A DNA stretch of 64,000 nt. Origin: Tragulus kanchil. Lineage: Eukaryota > Chordata > Mammalia > Artiodactyla > Tragulidae. Location of the stretch: the NCBI GenBank assembly GCA_022376925.1, contig JAIOJX010000001.1:4373501-4437500 (forward strand), given 5' to 3'. Made by a program: the position numbers and the translations under genes. Of this stretch, positions 11,029-23,228 are shown piece after piece. Every line of letters starts with the position of its first letter. Position 1 is the stretch's first letter. Below the pieces are notes generated by a model. The model saw only the letters and a list, made by a program, of their open reading frames with translations. It searched no databases and was not told the DNA's origin.

Positions 11029-13173
11029 AAGAAGCTTTTATTGACCTCCCTGGTTAAACCCCACTCCACCCCACCCTGGTTGTTCTCTTTCAAGGTCTAC
11101 ATAGCACTAGTCACTACTGAAATCAAGGCATGTATTTGTTTTCATGGAGGCAAAATTCACGCAATCATCTTAACCTGTACAGTTAGTTCAGTGGCAGTTG
11201 GTATGTTTATAGTGCTGTGCAACCATCGCCTCTACCTGGTTCCTAAATATTCTTATCACCCCAAAATGAAACCCCACCCCTGGTATCAGGCACCCTCTGT
11301 TACCTGCTCCCCGGGCCCCTGACAACCACTGTCAGCTGTAGGTATGGGGTAGTCTCTTCTGGACATTACACAGGCAACATACATTATGTGGCCTTTTGTG
11401 TCTTGGCTACTTTCACTCAGTTCAATGTTTTCGACGTTCCATCTTTTTACTGTCCTGGCGTCGTTTAGCAGGTGTCAGTTCTTTATTCCTTTTCATGGCT
11501 GAATTATATTCCATTGCATGTATCTAATGGATTTTGTTTTACCAAACACCAGCAGATGCACTTTTGGGTTGTTTCCACTTTTTTTGCTATTGGGAAATTT
11601 GCTGTTATGAATATGGGTGCACTGGTTTTGGTGTGAACATCTTTCTTCAATTATTTTAGCTCTATAGCGAGAGGTAGAGTTCCTGGGTCAAATGATGACT
11701 CAATGTTTAACTTTTTGAACAACTGCCAAATTGTTTTCCAAAGTGGCTGCACCCGTTCACATTCCAGAATAAATGTTTGGGCCTTGCGATTTGTCTACAT
11801 CCTTGCCAACAACTGTTATTATTTGTCATTTTGATTATAGCTATCCGGTGGCTGTGAAGTAGCAGCGCATTGTGGTATTTTTAAATTTCTTCTGGTGCTT
11901 CCCTTCCAAATGTGGGATTCACGAGGCCAAAGGTCATACTGGCCTGCCTTTTGCTGTACCCAGCTCCTGACCCTGGCACAAGGAAGGGTCTCAGCACTTG
12001 GAGGTCAAGTCATTGCTCATGGGGCCTGGTGCAGCGGCTTTGTGCTGTTTGTCCTGACCCTGCAAGCCGCCAGGGGAAGGAGCTCTCCCCGGAGGCCCCT
12101 TCCCCCAGGAGGGGAAGAAGCTTTTATTGACCTCCCTGGTTAAACCCCACTCCACCCCACCCTGGTTGTTCTCTTTCAAGGTCTACATAGCACTAGTCAC
12201 TACTGAAATCAAGGCATGTATTTGTTTTCATGGAGGCAAAATTCACGCAATCATCTTAACCTGTACAGTTAGTTCAGTGGCAGTTGGTATGTTTATAGTG
12301 CTGTGCAACCATCGCCTCTACCTGGTTCCTAAATATTCTTATCACCCCAAAATGAAACCCCACCCCTGGTATCAGGCACCCTCTGTTACCTGCTCCCCGG
12401 GCCCCTGACAACCACTGTCAGCTGTAGGTATGGGGTAGTCTCTTCTGGACATTACACAGGCAACATACATTATGTGGCCTTTTGTGTCTTGGCTACTTTC
12501 ACTCAGTTCAATGTTTTCGACGTTCCATCTTTTTACTGTCCTGGCGTCGTTTAGCAGGTGTCAGTTCTTTATTCCTTTTCATGGCTGAATTATATTCCAT
12601 TGCATGTATCTAATGGATTTTGTTTTACCAAACACCAGCAGATGCACTTTTGGGTTGTTTCCACTTTTTTTGCTATTGGGAAATTTGCTGTTATGAATAT
12701 GGGTGCACTGGTTTTGGTGTGAACATCTTTCTTCAATTATTTTAGCTCTATAGCGAGAGGTAGAGTTCCTGGGTCAAATGATGACTCAATGTTTAACTTT
12801 TTGAACAACTGCCAAATTGTTTTCCAAAGTGGCTGCACCCGTTCACATTCCAGAATAAATGTTTGGGCCTTGCGATTTGTCTACATCCTTGCCAACAACT
12901 GTTATTATTTGTCATTTTGATTATAGCTATCCGGTGGCTGTGAAGTAGCAGCGCATTGTGGTATTTTTAAATTTCTTCTGGTGCTTCCCTTCCAAATGTG
13001 GGATTCACGAGGCCAAAGGTCATACTGGCCTGCCTTTTGCTGTACCCAGCTCCTGACCCTGGCACAAGGAAGGGTCTCAGCACTTGGAGGTCAAGTCATT
13101 GCTCATGGGGCCTGGTGCAGCGGCTTTGTGCTGTTTGTCCTGACCCTGCAAGCCGCCAGGGGAAGGAGCTCTC
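11029..13173. repeat. Tandem duplication 3 (unit about 1.06 kb)
   Basis: Copy 1 is 11029-12087 and copy 2 is 12115-13173, offset 1086 throughout. The 27-bp spacer 12088-12114 ('ggaggccccttcccccagga' and so on) is an error-laden version of the sequence after copy 2 ('gagcattccccccagaggga' from 13174). The unit is mostly an L1 3' fragment. Confidence 0.95.
11140..11885. mobile_element. Old L1 LINE 3' fragment (copied at 12226-12971)
   Basis: Ordered motifs 'gctgtgcaaccatcgcctct', 'gtggccttttgtgtcttgg', 'ttatattccattgcatg', 'ttttgggttgtttccac', 'aacttttttgaacaactgcc'-like and 'ccaaagtggctgcaccc' are those of an old L1 3' region common to placental mammals. The frame is not open. Confidence 0.8.
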
Positions 13174-13765
13174 GAGCATTCCCCCCAGAGGGAAGGGTCC
13201 CAGCCTTGTGGGCTGCGGCTCAGAACGGTGGTCCAGGCCCCTGGGTCCCTGGAGTAACAAAGCAGGGAGTGGAGCAGGGGCTCAGCCCATGACAAGGATT
13301 CCTGTTCCAAGTGACAATTTGCAGAGAGGTGAGTCAACAAGGCGACGTCACCCCGAGGAGCAGAGGTTCACAGGCTGAAGGCTCCTTGGAAGTCTCTCTT
13401 CATAACTCTACCTGCGGCAGCCCCTTGGATGATGGAGATGGTTTGAAACTAGGTAGAGATCTTAGTTGCACAGCATGGTGAATATACTACATGCCCCTGA
13501 TTTATTTTAAATGGTGAATTTTATGTCATACGATTTTTTCAAAAAACACTCTTTTCTACCCCAGTTACCCTTTATCTTAAGAACGGCACGTCCTCATCAG
13601 GGTTCAGTTGCAGGCAAAAGCAAGAAAATGGTAGGCAGCTTCATGCCAGGAAGCACTAGGCTTTGGCATAAGAGCCCACTCAGGCCCTGCTGCCCTCCTA
13701 ACAGCTCAGGCACCGGGAGCCTCTCCGATCACGGCTTCCTGGCCTTTGTCCATCACCTAAACTTA
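13174..13765. other. Intergenic stretch, nothing recognised
   Basis: No known repeat, splice-bounded ORF or RNA gene was seen. The 13511-13816 frame runs into the adjacent SINE. Confidence 0.4.
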
Positions 13766-13769
13766 AAAT

Positions 13770-13965
13770 GGGCTTCCCTTGTAGCTCAGCTGGTAAAGAA
13801 TCTGCCTGTGATATAGGAGAGCCCAGTTAGAGTCCTGGGTCAGGAAGATCCCCTGGAGAAGGGAAAGGCTACCCACTCCAGTCTTCTTGCCTGGAGAGCT
13901 CCATGGCTCGTCCATGAGTCACAAAGAGTCGGACATGACTGAACGACTTTCACTTTCACTTTTCA
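13770..13965 (+). mobile_element. Bov-tA SINE
   Basis: Starts 'gggcttcccttgtagctcag' and continues 'ctggtaaagaatctgcctg', 'gaagatcccctggagaaggg' and 'cttcttgcctggagagctcc'. It ends 'aaagagtcggacatgactg' plus 'aacgactttcacttt'. It is a full-length-looking sense copy. Confidence 0.9.
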
Positions 13966-14029
13966 GCTTAAGATGTCATTATGCCCACTTTCAAAAAAAA
14001 ATTTTTTTTCACTTTAAAAAATTTAAACA

Positions 14030-14260
14030 GAGCTTCCCTGGTGGTCCAGTGGGTAAGGACACCGCCTTGCAGTGCAAGGGGCGCCAGTTCGAGCCCTGGC
14101 CTGGGGAGATCCCACGTGCTGCGGAGTGGCTGGACCGATGTGTCCAATCACCGAGCCGGAGCTCTGGAGCGCGTGCGTCCAGAGCCGGCGCTCTGCGACG
14201 ACAGAGGCCACCGCGATGGGAGGCCCACACGGGCCAAAGAACAAAGATAAATAACTGAAA
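14030..14260 (+). mobile_element. tRNA-Glu (CHR-type) SINE, sense orientation
   Basis: Pol III promoter boxes are readable: A-box-like 'tggtccagtgg' and B-box-like 'agttcgagccctgg'. Downstream are 'gatcccacgtgctgcgg', 'gctctggagcgcgtgcg', 'ccaccgcgatgggaggccc' and the 3' end 'gggccaaagaacaaagata'. This is the only sense copy of a subfamily that appears inverted many times farther right (31.2, 35.3, 37.3, 58.8, 59.1 and 61.8 kb). Confidence 0.85.
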
Positions 14261-14269
14261 GACCAATAC

Positions 14270-14785
14270 ATGTGGCCATATATATATAATTAAACAATAA
14301 GGAAAGTTACTAACTCATAACAGGAAGTGCAAAGATAGGGCAGGCCCCACAGTATCATCACGGGCTCGGGCTTCTCGGCCCTTCTTCACTGCCAGCCATG
14401 GCATCCATCCAAAGGCTGCCTCCTCCAGGGCCCCTCACGTGGCAGCAGATAGCAGCTCTGGCTCCATGATATCTTGTTTGCATCCATGGATGAAAGAGCC
14501 ATTTAAGGTTCTGATGGGCCTGGTTAGTTCACAGGCTCACTCCTGGATCAGCAACTGCCATGGAAGGAAATATCCTATGACTTTTGGCTTAAACCTAGGT
14601 TCCCGCTTTTCACTCTGAACTTCTGAACCGCACATGTGGCCAGGCCCCATTCAGGCCCCACCCCTTCCCCAGGCTGAGTCGGGCTTTCCCTTCTTGGGGC
14701 TTCCCCAGCCCCTCAGCTTCCTTGTCACAGCACTGCTGCCCCTGTGTGTTCTTGGAGGGCTCTCACTATGGTCTCTGGGGAGGAT
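14270..14785. other. Intergenic stretch, nothing recognised
   Basis: Unique-looking sequence. No coding signal beyond incidental frames. Confidence 0.35.
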
Positions 14786-15085
14786 GGCTTCCCTGGCGGC
14801 TCAGCTGGTAAAGAATCTGCCTGCAACACAGGAGAGCCCGGGCAGAGTCCTAGGTGCGGAAGATCCCCTGGAGAAGGGATCCACTACCCGCTCCAGTATT
14901 CTTGGGCTTCCTTGGTGGCTCAGATGCTAAAGAATCTGCCTGTAGTGAAGGAGACCCACGTTCTAGGAGGGCATGGCCACCCACTCCAGTAGTCTCGCCT
15001 GGAAAATCCTGTGGACAGAGGAGCCTGCTGGCCTGCAGTCCATGGCGTCGCAAAGAATCAGATACAACTAAGCAACTCGCACAGC
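14786..15085 (+). mobile_element. Bov-A2-like dimeric SINE
   Basis: Two Bov-A heads follow one another. The first is 'ggcttccctggcggctcagc' at about 14786; the second is 'ggcttccttggtggctcag' at about 14906. They share one tail with 'gtggacagaggagcctg' and 'gtccatggcgtcgcaaag'. This dimer arrangement is the Bov-A2 architecture. Confidence 0.85.
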
Positions 15086-15626
15086 ACGGGGAGGTTGGGG
15101 CGCAGGGGCGGGGGCTGTCTGGATGCTCTGGCGCCCCAGGGACTGTCCCAGAAGAGCTGCTTTCTGTTCTTTGTTGAATGAAGGGGATGGTAAGTGAGTG
15201 GTCGGGTGGGTAGAATGCGGGGATAGGAAGCGGTGCGGATGAGGGCAGGTGCTGGCGTGCAGAGGCCGGAGTGGAAGCGGAGTGTGCCTGTGCATGAGCC
15301 CTCGGAGCGATTTGCAGTCCCCAGCACTGTGCCCCCTTCTGGAAGTCCTGAGCTATAGCCTCACGGAGCCCTGGGTGACCAGAAGCCAGGCTGCTGTGGC
15401 TCCTTTAAGCAACTGAGCCTGCACCAGGTCTGACCCCCTCCCCCTCCCTCAGACTGGCTTTTCTTGGCTACTGACCTCACCCCCCACCCCTCCTGCCTGG
15501 CCTTGTGTCACCCTCTGGATTTGACACACACACTGGTGCCCTCTGGTTACTAATAATACTCCAGGGTCATGTTCAACGTGCTCAAAGCCAGGCCCTGCAT
15601 CTCCTCCCAGATGTGCCGTGACATGG
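15086..15626. other. Intergenic stretch, nothing recognised
   Basis: GC-rich with incidental ORFs on both strands. No domain, splice pair or RNA gene. Confidence 0.35.
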
Positions 15627-15729
15627 GGGTCCTCACCTGGATTACCAGAGGGCGGTGGTTGGGGTGCAGGCAGCCTGCGGGGTGGCAGGGGAAGGGAGCC
15701 GCTCTGGGCTGTGTGCTTGTGTCCTTCCA

Positions 15730-15865
15730 TAATTTGTATGGTGAAACCCTTCCCTCCACTGTGATGGTATCTAGAGGCAAAGCCCTTGGGAAGTAATTAA
15801 GATCAGATGATGCCATGAAGGTGAAGCTTCATGAGTGGGATTAGCACCTTTGTAAGAGCCATGAG
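15730..15865. repeat. Ancient mammalian interspersed repeat fragment (copied at about 16852-16987)
   Basis: 'aatttgtatggtgaaaccc', 'ctgtgatggtatctagagg', 'cttgggaagtaattaagatc' and 'catgagtgggattagcacc' match the 5' half of the same old family seen at 26.2-27.7 kb. Confidence 0.5.
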
Positions 15866-16079
15866 GGGGCTTCCCTGGGGGCTCAGTGGTAAGGAATCCA
15901 CCTGCCAATGCAGGAAATGTGGGATCGACCCCTGGGTGGGGAAGATGCCCTGAGGAAGGGCATGGCAACCCACTCCAGTATTCTTGCCTGGAGAATTCCA
16001 TGGACAGAGGAGCCTGGCCGGCCAGTCTGTGGGGTCACAGAGAGTTGGACACAACTGAGCGGCTAGCACTAACTGACTA
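15866..16079 (+). mobile_element. Bov-tA SINE (copied at 16988-17201)
   Basis: 'ggggcttccctgggggctca', 'cctgccaatgcaggaaatg', 'aacccactccagtattcttg', 'gagttggacacaactgagc' and the terminal 'ggctagcactaactgac' define a full-length sense element. The second copy is the product of duplication 4. Confidence 0.9.
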
Positions 16080-17769
16080 ATCCGAGTGTGGTGGTGATTC
16101 CGGTGCATATATGTATAATTGGGCGGGCAATTCCTTCCTTCTTTCACACTCGGGATCTTTACTGATTTCTCCTAATGTCCAAACAGTCGCTGGCTTGGAA
16201 GGACAGTTAGAAAAACAAGAAACAAACACCTGACCATGCAGTCACACAGGACCGCCTCCGGACTGCACGGTGCCCTGTGCTCTGCATTTACGACAGTGAG
16301 GGCGACAGGAAGGGGAAGGGACACCCACGTCAAGAGACATGAAGGGAAGACCAACAACAGTCTCTGCTTTTCCACTCAGAATGTGTGGACCTGGGTCACT
16401 CGTGGCATGAAAACAGGGGAGGACAACGAGCAGGCAATTCTAATACTTGGGAAAGATGATTACCTTTGAGATGGGCCCAGGACGAGAAAGGAAGGACGGG
16501 GACCCTGCACCAACTCCCCTGGGGTCAGAAACCTGACCACCTCCCCTCAGCGGGCATCCCCACCAGGAGTGGCTGCTTTTGTGGTCTGGTGAGGGATGCG
16601 TGTGTCCTTGTGCTTACGGGCTGCCTGCTGTGCCAGGCATGGGGCTGAGCTTCCACCCACACAATTCTCCGCCACCTTTCCCCCAGCTCTGGCTGAGCCT
16701 CGCAGGGCTCTGGGACTCTGGAGGAGGAAGACCGGCCTTGATTGCATGTGGGTCCTCACCTGGATTACCAGAGGGCGGTGGTTGGGGTGCAGGCAGCCTG
16801 CGGGGTGGCAGGGGAAGGGAGCCGCTCTGGGCTGTGTGCTTGTGTCCTTCCATAATTTGTATGGTGAAACCCTTCCTCCACTGTGATGGTATCTAGAGGC
16901 AAAGCCCTTGGGAAGTAATTAAGATCAGATGATGCCATGAAGGTGAAGCTTCATGAGTGGGATTAGCACCTTTGTAAGAGCCATGAGGGGGCTTCCCTGG
17001 GGGCTCAGTGGTAAGGAATCCACCTGCCAATGCAGGAAATGTGGGATCGACCCCTGGGTGGGGAAGATGCCCTGAGGAAGGGCATGGCAACCCACTCCAG
17101 TATTCTTGCCTGGAGAATTCCATGGACAGAGGAGCCTGGCCGGCCAGTCTGTGGGGTCACAGAGAGTTGGACACAACTGAGCGGCTAGCACTAACTGACT
17201 AATCCGAGTGTGGTGGTGATTCCGGTGCATATATGTATAATTGGGCGGGCAATTCCTTCCTTCTTTCACACTCGGGATCTTTACTGATTTCTCCTAATGT
17301 CCAAACAGTCGCTGGCTTGGAAGGACAGTTAGAAAAACAAGAAACAAACACCTGACCATGCAGTCACACAGGACCGCCTCCGGACTGCACGGTGCCCTGT
17401 GCTCTGCATTTACGACAGTGAGGGCGACAGGAAGGGGAAGGGACACCCACGTCAAGAGACATGAAGGGAAGACCAACAACAGTCTCTGCTTTTCCACTCA
17501 GAATGTGTGGACCTGGGTCACTCGTGGCATGAAAACAGGGGAGGACAACGAGCAGGCAATTCTAATACTTGGGAAAGATGATTACCTTTGAGATGGGCCC
17601 AGGACGAGAAAGGAAGGACGGGGACCCTGCACCAACTCCCCTGGGGTCAGAAACCTGACCACCTCCCCTCAGCGGGCATCCCCACCAGGAGTGGCTGCTT
17701 TTGTGGTCTGGTGAGGGATGCGTGTGTCCTTGTGCTTACGGGCTGCCTGCTGTGCCAGGCATGGGGCTG

Positions 17770-19998
17770 AGCTTCCACCCACACAATTCTCCGCCACCTT
17801 TCCCCCAGCTCTGGCTGAGCCTCGCAGGGCTCTGGGACTCTGGAGGAGGAAGACCGGCCTTGAGGGCCTGAGAAGGCTCTTGTTTGGACACTGACTCTGA
17901 TCGACTGCTCCAGCCCTAGGAGAAGTGCCCTCTCTCTCCCCCAACCCCGGTCATCCCGGCTTTTGGATCAGCCTTCCCTGATCTGGGCGCTACACGACTC
18001 CAAGCTCACTCGGCCAGGTGGACTCTGTCAGGCCCCGATGGCCGTCCTTGCTCTCTCGTCGTCCTTGCTCTCTTGTCCTTGCGCCAGTCTTTGAGGCAGG
18101 TATCATCGTCCCCGAGTATTAAGATACCTGCCCAAGCACCCCACGACCTTCTCAAGGGTGAAGTCAAGGTTGTACTAGTTTTCTGGGGTAATCATCACAA
18201 AGTCCCACAAACTGTAAACAATAGAAATGGATTGTCGACATTGTCTCTGCAGGCTGGACATCTAAGATCCAGGCACGGGCAGGTTGGTTCCTTCCGTGGG
18301 CTTAGAGGAAGAGTGTGCTCCAGGTCTCTCTCCCAGCTTCTGGTGGTTTGCTGGCCGTCTTTCCTGCTCCCTGCTTTGTAGAAGCATCACGCTGGTTTTC
18401 GCCTTCATCTTCACGTAGCTGTCTTCTCCCTGTGCTTGTCTGTCTCCACATTTTCGAACCCTTCTTCTAAGGGCCCCAATTGTATTGGGCAAGTGGCCCA
18501 CCTATTCCATCAGGACATCGTCCTATCCAATCATGCCCACAATGACCTTATTTCCAAATAAGCCCATGTTCTGAGGTCCAAGGGATTAAGAGTATAACAT
18601 GTGGACACTTTGAGGGGAGGGTATCTGCAGGTCAACCCATAACAGAAGGGAAGTGGAAACTCCAGTTCATCTGAAACCAAAGGCTATCTTTTATCCCAAT
18701 ATACTGTTGCTTCTAAGATTCTGCCACCGAGTCTCCCTATAACAACTGATGAGAAGGACTTTTGCTCCCTGGGCATCCACTGGACCAACCCACCCCAGGA
18801 CCACACTCCAAAAGTGCCTTTGCACATGCCTTGGCCTCCCTTTTCCAATCCCACCTCCATCCCAGGCCAGGTCCACGGTAGCTTCCACCCACACAATTCT
18901 CCGCCGCCTTTCCCCCAGCTCTGGCTGAGCCTCGCAGGGCTCTGGGACTCTGGAGGAGGAAGACCGGCCTTGAGGGCCTGAGAAGGCTCTTGTTTGGACA
19001 CTGACTCTGATCGACTGCTCCAGCCCTAGGAGAAGTGCCCTCTCTCTCCCCCAACCCCGGTCATCCCGGCTTTTGGATCAGCCTTCCCTGATCTGGGCGC
19101 TACACGACTCCAAGCTCACTCGGCCAGGTGGACTCTGTCAGGCCCCGATGGCCGTCCTTGCTCTCTCGTCGTCCTTGCTCTCTTGTCCTTGCGCCAGTCT
19201 TTGAGGCAGGTATCATCGTCCCCGAGTATTAAGATACCTGCCCAAGCACCCCACGACCTTCTCAAGGGTGAAGTCAAGGTTGTACTAGTTTTCTGGGGTA
19301 ATCATCACAAAGTCCCACAAACTGTAAACAATAGAAATGGATTGTCGCACATTGTCTCTGCAGGCTGGACATCTAAGATCCAGGCACGGGCAGGTTGGTT
19401 CCTTCCGTGGGCTTAGAGGAAGAGTGTGCTCCAGGTCTCTCTCCCAGCTTCTGGTGGTTTGCTGGCCGTCTTTCCTGCTCCCTGCTTTGTAGAAGCATCA
19501 CGCTGGTTTTCGCCTTCATCTTCACGTAGCTGTCTTCTCCCTGTGCTTGTCTGTCTCCACATTTTCGAACCCTTCTTCTAAGGGCCCCAATTGTATTGGG
19601 CAAGTGGCCCACCTATTCCATCAGGACATCGTCCTATCCAATCATGCCCACAATGACCTTATTTCCAAATAAGCCCATGTTCTGAGGTCCAAGGGATTAA
19701 GAGTATAACATGTGGACACTTTGAGGGGAGGGTATCTGCAGGTCAACCCATAACAGAAGGGAAGTGGAAACTCCAGTTCATCTGAAACCAAAGGCTATCT
19801 TTTATCCCAATATACTGTTGCTTCTAAGATTCTGCCACCGAGTCTCCCTATAACAACTGATGAGAAGGACTTTTGCTCCCTGGGCATCCACTGGACCAAC
19901 CCACCCCAGGACCACACTCCAAAAGTGCCTTTGCACATGCCTTGGCCTCCCTTTTCCAATCCCACCTCCATCCCAGGCCAGGTCCACGGTAGCTTCCA
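17770..19998. repeat. Tandem duplication 5 (unit about 1.11 kb)
   Basis: Copy 1 is 17770-18879 and copy 2 is 18880-19990, followed by an 8-bp continuation 'agcttcca' (19991-19998) that matches the unit start. The offset is 1110, then 1111 after 'gtcgaca' becomes 'gtcgcaca'. There is no spacer; the join falls at 8 bp of shared sequence. One substitution is visible early ('ccgccacc' to 'ccgccgcc'). Confidence 0.95.
18165..18650. repeat. Ancient mammalian interspersed repeat (copied at about 19275-19761)
   Basis: 'ttgtactagttttctgggg', 'cttctggtggtttgctggcc', 'cttcatcttcacgtagctg', 'atgaccttatttccaaataa' and 'caggtcaacccataaca' are the ordered landmarks of the family also present at 260-650. 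Confidence 0.55.
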
Positions 19999-20800
19999 GT
20001 CCCCGCATTTTTTCTAGAGTCCTAATGTTGTTATCCTATTGTTTCCTCAGGAAGGGAGGCCTGGGATTCCCATTGGTCTACTCCCCAGAGCCCCAGAGCA
20101 TCCCGAGGGCACCCAGGCTAGGTTTCTGGGAGCCCTTCCTGCATCCCACTGTCCCACCCATCTCTGGCTCGCCCTAGACTGAGAGAGGCGTCACTGTGGC
20201 TGAGGCTTCTGGGTTTGTTAGAAGTCTCCAGATTGCATCTCGAAGAGCAGCTGCTGGGGTGGGGCACGGGGCACAAAGAGCCCTTCCCTGGAAATGTGGC
20301 TCCTCGTTCTCCCGGTCTGTGCCACCAGAGCCTACGGCTTCCATGAGTGCCTTTGCTGCCTGCTAACCTCGCGTGTTCATTTGAGACTCCTCCCAGGAAA
20401 GCAAGCTCTGATTTAATTCCCTTCAGCCACACTGGTGCACTTCTCTACCCTATTTCTGTCTCGCAGTTTGAGCACTGAAGTGCCTTGATTAGAATAATCA
20501 ATTCTGGATCAAGAAACAGCCTCCCTGGGAACGCAGAATCCAGCCAAGCATCCAGATGCTGAGAAAACAGACTTCTCTTCCCAGTTGCCTACCCCAGACC
20601 TCCGGGGAGCTGTGTGCATGGTGGGCTCCTCAGTCCCCAGATCCTGCCGCCATGAAGAAGGCAATCGATTTGGACGGGATCCTTCTCAAAGGATTTACAG
20701 ACGGAGGTGGCCCCTCCTGCACAGCACTTGCGGGTTGGAAGTTTGTCAGCATTTCCCCATGATCCTGTTGATGGTAGGTGCATTTCAGGACAATCAGGAG
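19999..20800. other. Intergenic stretch, nothing recognised
   Basis: No gene or named repeat. ORFs at 20118-20432 and 20556-20929 lack splice signals and composition support. Confidence 0.35.
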
Positions 20801-20804
20801 TGTG

Positions 20805-20960
20805 TGATAGATAACAAGAGGCCAGTCGCTCACACTGCTGGAAGAGTCATGCTGCATCTCATTATGAGGCCCATTTCACTGATGAGCAGACTGGGGCACA
20901 AGAAGGGAAGTAGCTTTGAGATAACGTAGTTTTGAAATAGCAGTGGCCAGATTCAAACCC
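20805..20960. mobile_element. MIR SINE fragment
   Basis: 'ctgcatctcattatgaggcc', 'atttcactgatgagcagac', 'tggggcacaagaagggaag' and 'ggccagattcaaacccagg' follow MIR order. Confidence 0.6.
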
Positions 20961-21016
20961 AGGCCATGGCTCCATGGCTCCAGGATAGAATCACTTTTTG
21001 GACCTCTGTGTTGGAG

Positions 21017-23228
21017 CTAGAAAGAACTGGAGACTTTGATTTGAACCCCTTTGCCTCTGATGAGGAAACTGATGGCCAGGGAGAGACAGGAACCTGCTCA
21101 AGTTCACAGAGCAAGGGTGATGTCACAAGCCGCCATGGTGGGCGCAGGGTGAGTTGAACGGCTCTGGTGGTGGATTTGGCAGGAAAGGCTAGCGCTTTGG
21201 TGAGGTCCACCCGCTGCTGCCCCTTCCAGGGCACTTTGCAGGGCACGGTGGCTAGAGGCGGTGGGCAGTGGCAGTAGCAGAGTGGATGGATAGGGGAGGC
21301 ATGTGGGCTGCAGGAGAGGCCGGCTGCTGGCAGGCCCTGGCAGTTGGTGACCTCCCACCAGCAGCAGGGGACCGACCAGCTGTCCCCTTACTGACGTGGG
21401 CAAACCTTGCTTTTCACCCAAGTCCTCTTAGGTATCATTTGCAACTATAGCCTGAGTTCTTGATTCACACAAAAGGCGTTCTTAACCATTCTGGAGGTAT
21501 GTCTGAAGGACAACAGAACCTGGACCCTCTCCCCTAACCTTAGGAAGCCTGTACTAGGCACCTGAGGAAACCCACTGAGGCCTTCATGCTTGGGAGTATG
21601 CAGGAACACACAGGACCTGCATCGCTTCTCAAGTCTGCAGAATGTCAGCTGGTGACTTTGATAAGAGCTGTTGTGGTGACATGATGGCCCTGGGAGCCCA
21701 ATTGGAGAGAATGCACGAGACAGTGGGAATGGAGAAACGACGGTCGGCTGTACAGGGAGCCTTCCCAGAGTTCATGCTGTGTGTGGAAGCAAGCAAGGGA
21801 GGCAGTTAGCTTGAGGGTGATACGAGATGGGGAGGGGTATATGGAGAGATCCATCCAAAGGAAGAGAAATTGAGCATTCGGCAGCGTAAGAAGAGAACCG
21901 GGATAACTGAGGGAGCAAAGCTCTTTTGACTGTGATGTGGCTGGGATCCAGGATCCTGGGGAGGGTCCTGGGGACGGGTTTCCTGTGGTAACAAACAGCA
22001 GAGGAGGCAGGGCAGGTGGGTAGAGGTGTGAGTCCAGGGTACGTACGGTGACCAGAAGATGAGCCAGTTCTGACCTGATTATTTCTATGTTTGGGTGGAG
22101 GGGAGGTGAACATGTAAAATACTAGAAAGAACTGGAGACTTTGATTTGAACCCCTTTGCCTCTGATGAGGAAACTGATGGCCAGGGAGAGACAGGAACCT
22201 GCTCAAGTTCACAGAGCAAGGGTGATGTCACAAGCCGCCATGGTGGGCGCAGGGTGAGTTGAACGGCTCTGGTGGTGGATTTGGCAGGAAAGGCTAGCGC
22301 TTTGGTGAGGTCCACCCGCTGCTGCCCCTTCCAGGGCACTTTGCAGGGCACGGTGGCTAGAGGCGGTGGGCAGTGGCAGTAGCAGAGTGGATGGATAGGG
22401 GAGGCATGTGGGCTGCAGGAGAGGCCGGCTGCTGGCAGGCCCTGGCAGTTGGTGACCTCCCACCAGCAGCAGGGGACCGACCAGCTGTCCCCTTACTGAC
22501 GTGGGCAAACCTTGCTTTTCACCCAAGTCCTCTTAGGTATCATTTGCAACTATAGCCTGAGTTCTTGATTCACACAAAAGGCGTTCTTAACCATTCTGGA
22601 GGTATGTCTGAAGGACAACAGAACCTGGACCCTCTCCCCTAACCTTAGGAAGCCTGTACTAGGCACCTGAGGAAACCCACTGAGGCCTTCATGCTTGGGA
22701 GTATGCAGGAACACACAGGACCTGCATCGCTTCTCAAGTCTGCAGAATGTCAGCTGGTGACTTTGATAAGAGCTGTTGTGGTGACATGATGGCCCTGGGA
22801 GCCCAATTGGAGAGAATGCACGAGACAGTGGGAATGGAGAAACGACGGTCGGCTGTACAGGGAGCCTTCCCAGAGTTCATGCTGTGTGTGGAAGCAAGCA
22901 AGGGAGGCAGTTAGCTTGAGGGTGATACGAGATGGGGAGGGGTATATGGAGAGATCCATCCAAAGGAAGAGAAATTGAGCATTCGGCAGCGTAAGAAGAG
23001 AACCGGGATAACTGAGGGAGCAAAGCTCTTTTGACTGTGATGTGGCTGGGATCCAGGATCCTGGGGAGGGTCCTGGGGACGGGTTTCCTGTGGTAACAAA
23101 CAGCAGAGGAGGCAGGGCAGGTGGGTAGAGGTGTGAGTCCAGGGTACATACGGTGACCAGAAGATGAGCCAGTTCTGAGCTGATTATTTCTATGTTTGGG
23201 TGGAGGGGAGGTGAACATGTAAAATACT
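21017..23228. repeat. Tandem duplication 6 (unit 1105 bp)
   Basis: Copy 1 is 21017-22121 and copy 2 is 22122-23226/8, offset 1105 throughout. The join is at a 2-3 bp shared 'act'. Two substitutions are visible near the end (gtacgtacgg/gtacatacgg and gacctg/gagctg). The unit begins with a MIR piece (about 21040-21120, 'gatgaggaaactgatggcc'); the rest looks unique. Confidence 0.95.

Larger units (their letters stand above)
15627..17863. repeat. Tandem duplication 4 (unit about 1.12 kb)
   Basis: Copy 1 is 15627-16741 and copy 2 is 16750-17863 (offset 1123, then 1122 after a one-base difference in 'cccttccctcc' versus 'cccttcctcc'). Only about 8 bp separate them. The last 94 bp of copy 2 (17770-17863) are also the start of duplication 5, so that segment occurs three times. 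Confidence 0.95.

Noticed and set aside
14030..14110. tRNA gene from A/B boxes
   Set aside because: The boxes belong to a tRNA-Glu-derived SINE. No full cloverleaf or anticodon arm is preserved.
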